Shown piece after piece: positions 61,901-64,000 of a DNA stretch of 64,000 nucleotides. Source of the stretch: Mycobacterium parascrofulaceum ATCC BAA-614 (GTDB taxonomy: Bacteria; Actinomycetota; Actinomycetes; Mycobacteriales; Mycobacteriaceae); the NCBI RefSeq assembly GCF_000164135.1, contig NZ_GG770555.1, forward strand, positions 615,639 to 679,638. Direction: 5' to 3'. Position 1 is the stretch's first letter. Each line of letters begins with the position of its first letter. A program made the translations under genes and the position numbers. Below the pieces are notes generated by a model. That model was given only the letters and a program-made list of their open reading frames with translations, did not search any database and was not told where the DNA came from.

Positions 61901-62810
61901 CGCGCGCCGGGCCGTGGCCCAGGTGGTCGCCGGCGAGCTGGAACGGACGGCCCTGCGCGGCTGGCCCGACGGGCTCGACGCGCTGCCGCGGGTCGTCGAG
62001 CGAACGGTCGGCGGACGCGCGGTGCGCGGCTTTCCCGGATTCATCGACGCGGGCGGCGCCGTCGACCTGCGGGTGTTCGCGACGTCGGCGGAGCGGGACA
62101 GCGCGCTGCCGGCGGGCATGCGCCGATTGGTTCGGCTGAGCGTGGCGTCGCCCGTCAAAGCGGTTGAGCGGCAACTGAGCCCACGTACACGCCTGGTGCT
62201 CGGTGCGAATCCCGACGGGTCCCTGACCGCGTTGCTCGAAGACTGTGCCGACGCCGCGGCGGACGCGTTGATACCCGAGCCGGTGTGGACCCGCGACGAG
62301 TTCGCCGCGTTGCGCGATCGGGTGGCCAATTCGCTGGCATCAGCGACCACCGACGTGGTGGGCCGCGTGGAACAGGTCTTGGCCGCCGCGCAGGAGGTGC
62401 AACTCCTGCTGCCCGGGCGGCCACCACCCCCGCAGGCCGACGCGATCGCCGACGTGCGCACTCAGCTGGATCGGCTGCTGCCGGCGGGATTCGTCAGCGC
62501 CACCGGGCGCGCCCACCTCGCCGACCTCACCCGCTACCTGACCGCCATCCGCCGGCGCCTCGACCGGCTGCCGCACGGCCTCGACGCCGACCGGCAGCGG
62601 ATGCAGCGCGTGCATGCCGTGCAGCGCGCGTACGACGAGTTGGCGCACTCGCTGCCAACCGCCCGGCGGACGGCGGCGGACGTCCGCGACGTCGCACGGC
62701 AGATCGAGGAATTGCGGGTGAGCCTGTGGGCCCAACAGCTGGGAACACCACGGCCGGTGAGCGAGCAACGGATCTACCGCGCCATCGACGCGCTGCGGGA
62801 CGGATCGTGA
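58902..62810 (+). CDS. hrpA: ATP-dependent RNA helicase HrpA (DEAH box)
   Basis: A 1302-residue DEAH-box helicase. Motif I is GETGSGKTTQ (91-100), motif II is DEAH (188-191), motif III is SAT, and motif VI is QRAGRCGR (about 399-406). The winged-helix, ratchet and OB-fold region follow, then the long HrpA-specific C-terminal domain (DUF3418) from about residue 700. Length matches E. coli HrpA (1300), which rescues stalled ribosomes and unwinds RNA. GTG start at 58902; the gene is alone on its strand. No frameshift is seen. Confidence 0.96.
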   Translation: MAELSPAELRARLDGLTTRDAARLGRRLKNLRGGKPEQLRQLAEQLARAEALVASRQAAVPTIVYPDLPVSERRREIADAVRANQVVVVAGETGSGKTTQLPKICLEAGRGVRGTIGHTQPRRLAARTVAQRIADELGSPLGEAVGYSVRFTDQVSDRTLVKLMTDGILLAEIQRDRRLLRYDTLILDEAHERSLNIDFLLGYLRELLPRRPDLKLIVTSATIEPQRFADHFGGAPIVEVSGRTYPVEIRYRPLELAVPSGDGDDPDDPDHEIVRTETRDEIEAIVDAIGELDAEPPGDVLVFLSGEREIRDTAEALTGLRHTEVLPLYARLPTAEQQKVFAPHTGRRVVLATNVAETSLTVPGIRYVVDPGNARISRYSRRLKVQRLPIEPISQASAQQRAGRCGRVAPGVCIRLYSEQDFDARPRYTDPEILRTNLAAVLLQMAALQLGDVEDFGFLDPPDRRSVRDGVQLLQELGAFDTHGAITELGRRLARLPVDPRLGRMILQAETEGCVREVLVLAAALTIHDPRERPADREEAARQKHARFADETSDFMSYLNLWRYLRERRSALSGSGFRRMCRDEFLHYLRIREWQDLVGQLRGIARDLGIVESSDARAPADPGQVHAALLAGLLSHVGLRREDGREYLGARNSRFVLAPGSVLTKRPPRWVVVAELVETSRLYGRTAARIQPEAVERVAGDLVQRTHSEPHWDAQRGEVMAYERVTLYGLPLVARRRVGLARIEPAQARELFIRRALVEGDWHTRHHFFRDNARLRAELEELEERARRRDLLVGDDEVYALYDARIPPNVLSARHFDAWWRKQRLKTPDLLTFTRDDLMRTGETGDAERPTAWHTGGVTLPLTYRFEPGAVDDGVTVHVPIDVLARLGGDEFAWQVPALREELVTALIRSLPKDLRRNFVPAPDTARAVLAGIDPGNEPLLAALQRELRRRTGIVVPVDAFDLDKLPAHLRVTFAVESADGSELARGKDLAALQQRLAASARRAVAQVVAGELERTALRGWPDGLDALPRVVERTVGGRAVRGFPGFIDAGGAVDLRVFATSAERDSALPAGMRRLVRLSVASPVKAVERQLSPRTRLVLGANPDGSLTALLEDCADAAADALIPEPVWTRDEFAALRDRVANSLASATTDVVGRVEQVLAAAQEVQLLLPGRPPPPQADAIADVRTQLDRLLPAGFVSATGRAHLADLTRYLTAIRRRLDRLPHGLDADRQRMQRVHAVQRAYDELAHSLPTARRTAADVRDVARQIEELRVSLWAQQLGTPRPVSEQRIYRAIDALRDGS

Positions 62811-62922
62811 ATCAACGCCCTCCCACTCTCAACCTATAGCGTACCGGTGGGCTTGCGGCAAGGCCGGGGTGCTGCCGCACAATCGCTGGGCGAAAACGCT
62901 TTTGGCTTACAGGGGGTAAAGA

Positions 62923-64000
62923 ATGCCGACCGACGATTGCGTAGACCATGCGGTGCTGGTCGCCGGGGGAGGACCGACGGGGCTGATGTTGGCCGGTGAA
63001 TTGGCTTTGGCGGGCATCGATGTGGCGATAGTGGAACGGCGCGAGAGTCAGGATCTGATCGGCGCACGGGCCGGCGGCCTGCATGCGCGCACCATCGAGG
63101 TCCTCGATCAGCGGGGAATCGCCGACCGGTTTCTCGCCCGGGGCGAGGTCGCCCAAGTCGCGGGCTTCTCGCAGATCCGTCTCGACATCAGCGACTTTCC
63201 CACCCGGCATCCGTACGGACTCGCGTTGTGGCAGAACGAGATCGAACGCATACTCGCCGACTGGGTGAACGAGCTCGGGGTGCGGTTCTATCGCGGACGT
63301 GAGGTGGCGGGCATCGCGCAAGACGGGACCGGCGTGGACGTCGCGTTGTCCGACGGCCGATCGCTGCGCGCGGGGTACCTTGTCGGCTGCGACGGCGGAC
63401 GCAGCGTGGTGCGCAAAGGCGCCGGCATCGAGTTCCCGGGATGGGAGCCGACCACCAGCTACCTACTCGCGGAGGCCGAAATCGACCCAGGCACCGGCGA
63501 GGCGCCGGAGTGGGGCATCCGGCACGACGCCCTCGGCGTCCATTCCCTCGCCCCCTCGGGGGACCGGGGGCTGGTGCGCGTCATGGTCACCGAACGGCTC
63601 CTGGGATCCAGCGGCGAACCGACACTGGCCGATCTGAGGGAAGGGCTCATCGCCGTCTACGGAACGGACTACGGGATCCGCAGTCCCGCTTGGCTTTCCA
63701 GATTCACTGACATGGCGCGGCAGGCGGCCACCTACCGCAGCGGGCGCGTGCTGCTGGCCGGTGATGCCGCGCACGTCCATCACCCGGTGGGCGGGCAAGG
63801 CCTGAACACCGGCGTGCAGGACGCCGTCAACCTGGGCTGGAAGTTGGGGCAGGTGGCCAACGGGGCGACGCCCGCCAGCCTGCTGGACACCTACCACGCC
63901 GAACGGCATCCCGTCGCCGCGCGGGTATTGCGTAACGCAATCGCGCAGATGGCGCTGCTTCGTCCGGACGACCGCACCAAGGCGCTGCGCGGTGTCGTGG
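62923..64000 (+). CDS. FAD-dependent aromatic hydroxylase, Rox-like (truncated by window end)
   Basis: The first 359 residues of a class A flavoprotein monooxygenase, open to the window edge. The FAD loop is VLVAGGGPTGLMLAGELALAG (residues 10-30). The DG motif is YLVGCDGGRSVVRKGAGIEFPG, and the second FAD motif is GRVLLAGDAAHVHHPVGGQGLNTGVQDAVNLGWKL. The blocks GLHARTIEVLDQRG and RHPYGLALWQ are also found in rifamycin monooxygenase Rox, so an antibiotic-modifying role is possible, but many aromatic hydroxylases share them. AGGGGG stands 7 bases before the ATG. Confidence 0.88.
   Translation, partial: MPTDDCVDHAVLVAGGGPTGLMLAGELALAGIDVAIVERRESQDLIGARAGGLHARTIEVLDQRGIADRFLARGEVAQVAGFSQIRLDISDFPTRHPYGLALWQNEIERILADWVNELGVRFYRGREVAGIAQDGTGVDVALSDGRSLRAGYLVGCDGGRSVVRKGAGIEFPGWEPTTSYLLAEAEIDPGTGEAPEWGIRHDALGVHSLAPSGDRGLVRVMVTERLLGSSGEPTLADLREGLIAVYGTDYGIRSPAWLSRFTDMARQAATYRSGRVLLAGDAAHVHHPVGGQGLNTGVQDAVNLGWKLGQVANGATPASLLDTYHAERHPVAARVLRNAIAQMALLRPDDRTKALRGVV

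Noticed and set aside
58782..62174. Very long minus-strand open frame of 1130 codons opposite hrpA
   Set aside because: It is the antisense shadow of a clear DEAH helicase. Composition is Arg/Gln/His-rich low-complexity, with no family and no ribosome-binding site.

Overview
The window is chromosomal DNA of a nontuberculous Mycobacterium. The evidence is high G+C throughout, frequent GTG starts with short or absent leaders, two PPE proteins and one PE-like protein, cutinases, a fatty-acyl-AMP ligase, a GAP-family protein, and a furA-katG pair with the mycobacterial leaderless layout. PPE genes with a SHOCT-like tail fit a slow grower better than a rapid grower, but the species cannot be fixed from the sequence alone. 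No tRNA, rRNA, CRISPR array, insertion sequence or prophage was seen.

Layout. 0-9.5 kb: lipid and envelope enzymes (flavin monooxygenase, FAAL, serine hydrolase, arylsulfatase abutting a GAP-family membrane protein, BASS-like transporter). 9.4-16.7 kb: small conserved proteins, an SDR/SnoaL divergent pair with a KstR-like operator between them, a DJ-1/GlxA pair facing tpx, and a nitronate monooxygenase/NYN pair. 16.7-28.1 kb: acyl-CoA-dehydrogenase-like enzyme, PE-like protein, epimerase, AraC+VOC pair, aldehyde dehydrogenase with a strong palindromic operator, SOUL haem-binding protein, two LCMT-type methyltransferases, GH16 glucanase. 28.3-32.0 kb: small SigF-type gene, proton-pumping P-type ATPase, cutinase.

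32.1-35.9 kb: four genes (O-methyltransferase; alpha/alpha-barrel hydrolase; methyltransferase; GT4 glycosyltransferase) that match the composition of the mycobacterial 3-O-methylmannose polysaccharide (MMP) gene set: meT1, mmpH, meT3 and manT. The last three overlap and form one operon on the minus strand, behind a promoter with a perfect palindromic operator. This is the most coherent pathway in the window.

36.2-46.7 kb: GMC oxidoreductase with its own palindrome, DUF1906 protein, katG-furA, an L,D-transpeptidase, and a FAD/Rieske oxidoreductase behind a textbook SigF promoter. 46.7-50.5 kb: about 1 kb without a convincing gene, then two PPE genes. 50.6-58.8 kb: glycosyltransferase, MOSC protein, and a stress-type block (DUF6480, zinc ADH, SRPBCC, CsbD-like and coiled-coil proteins) with two further SigF-like promoters, then cutinase and enoyl-CoA hydratase. 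58.9-64.0 kb: HrpA helicase and a Rox-like FAD monooxygenase cut by the window end.

Regulatory themes: several genes have a TANNNT -10 box six or seven bases before the start codon (leaderless transcripts); four SigF-like promoters were found by eye; three long palindromes look like TetR-type operators although no TetR gene lies in the window.
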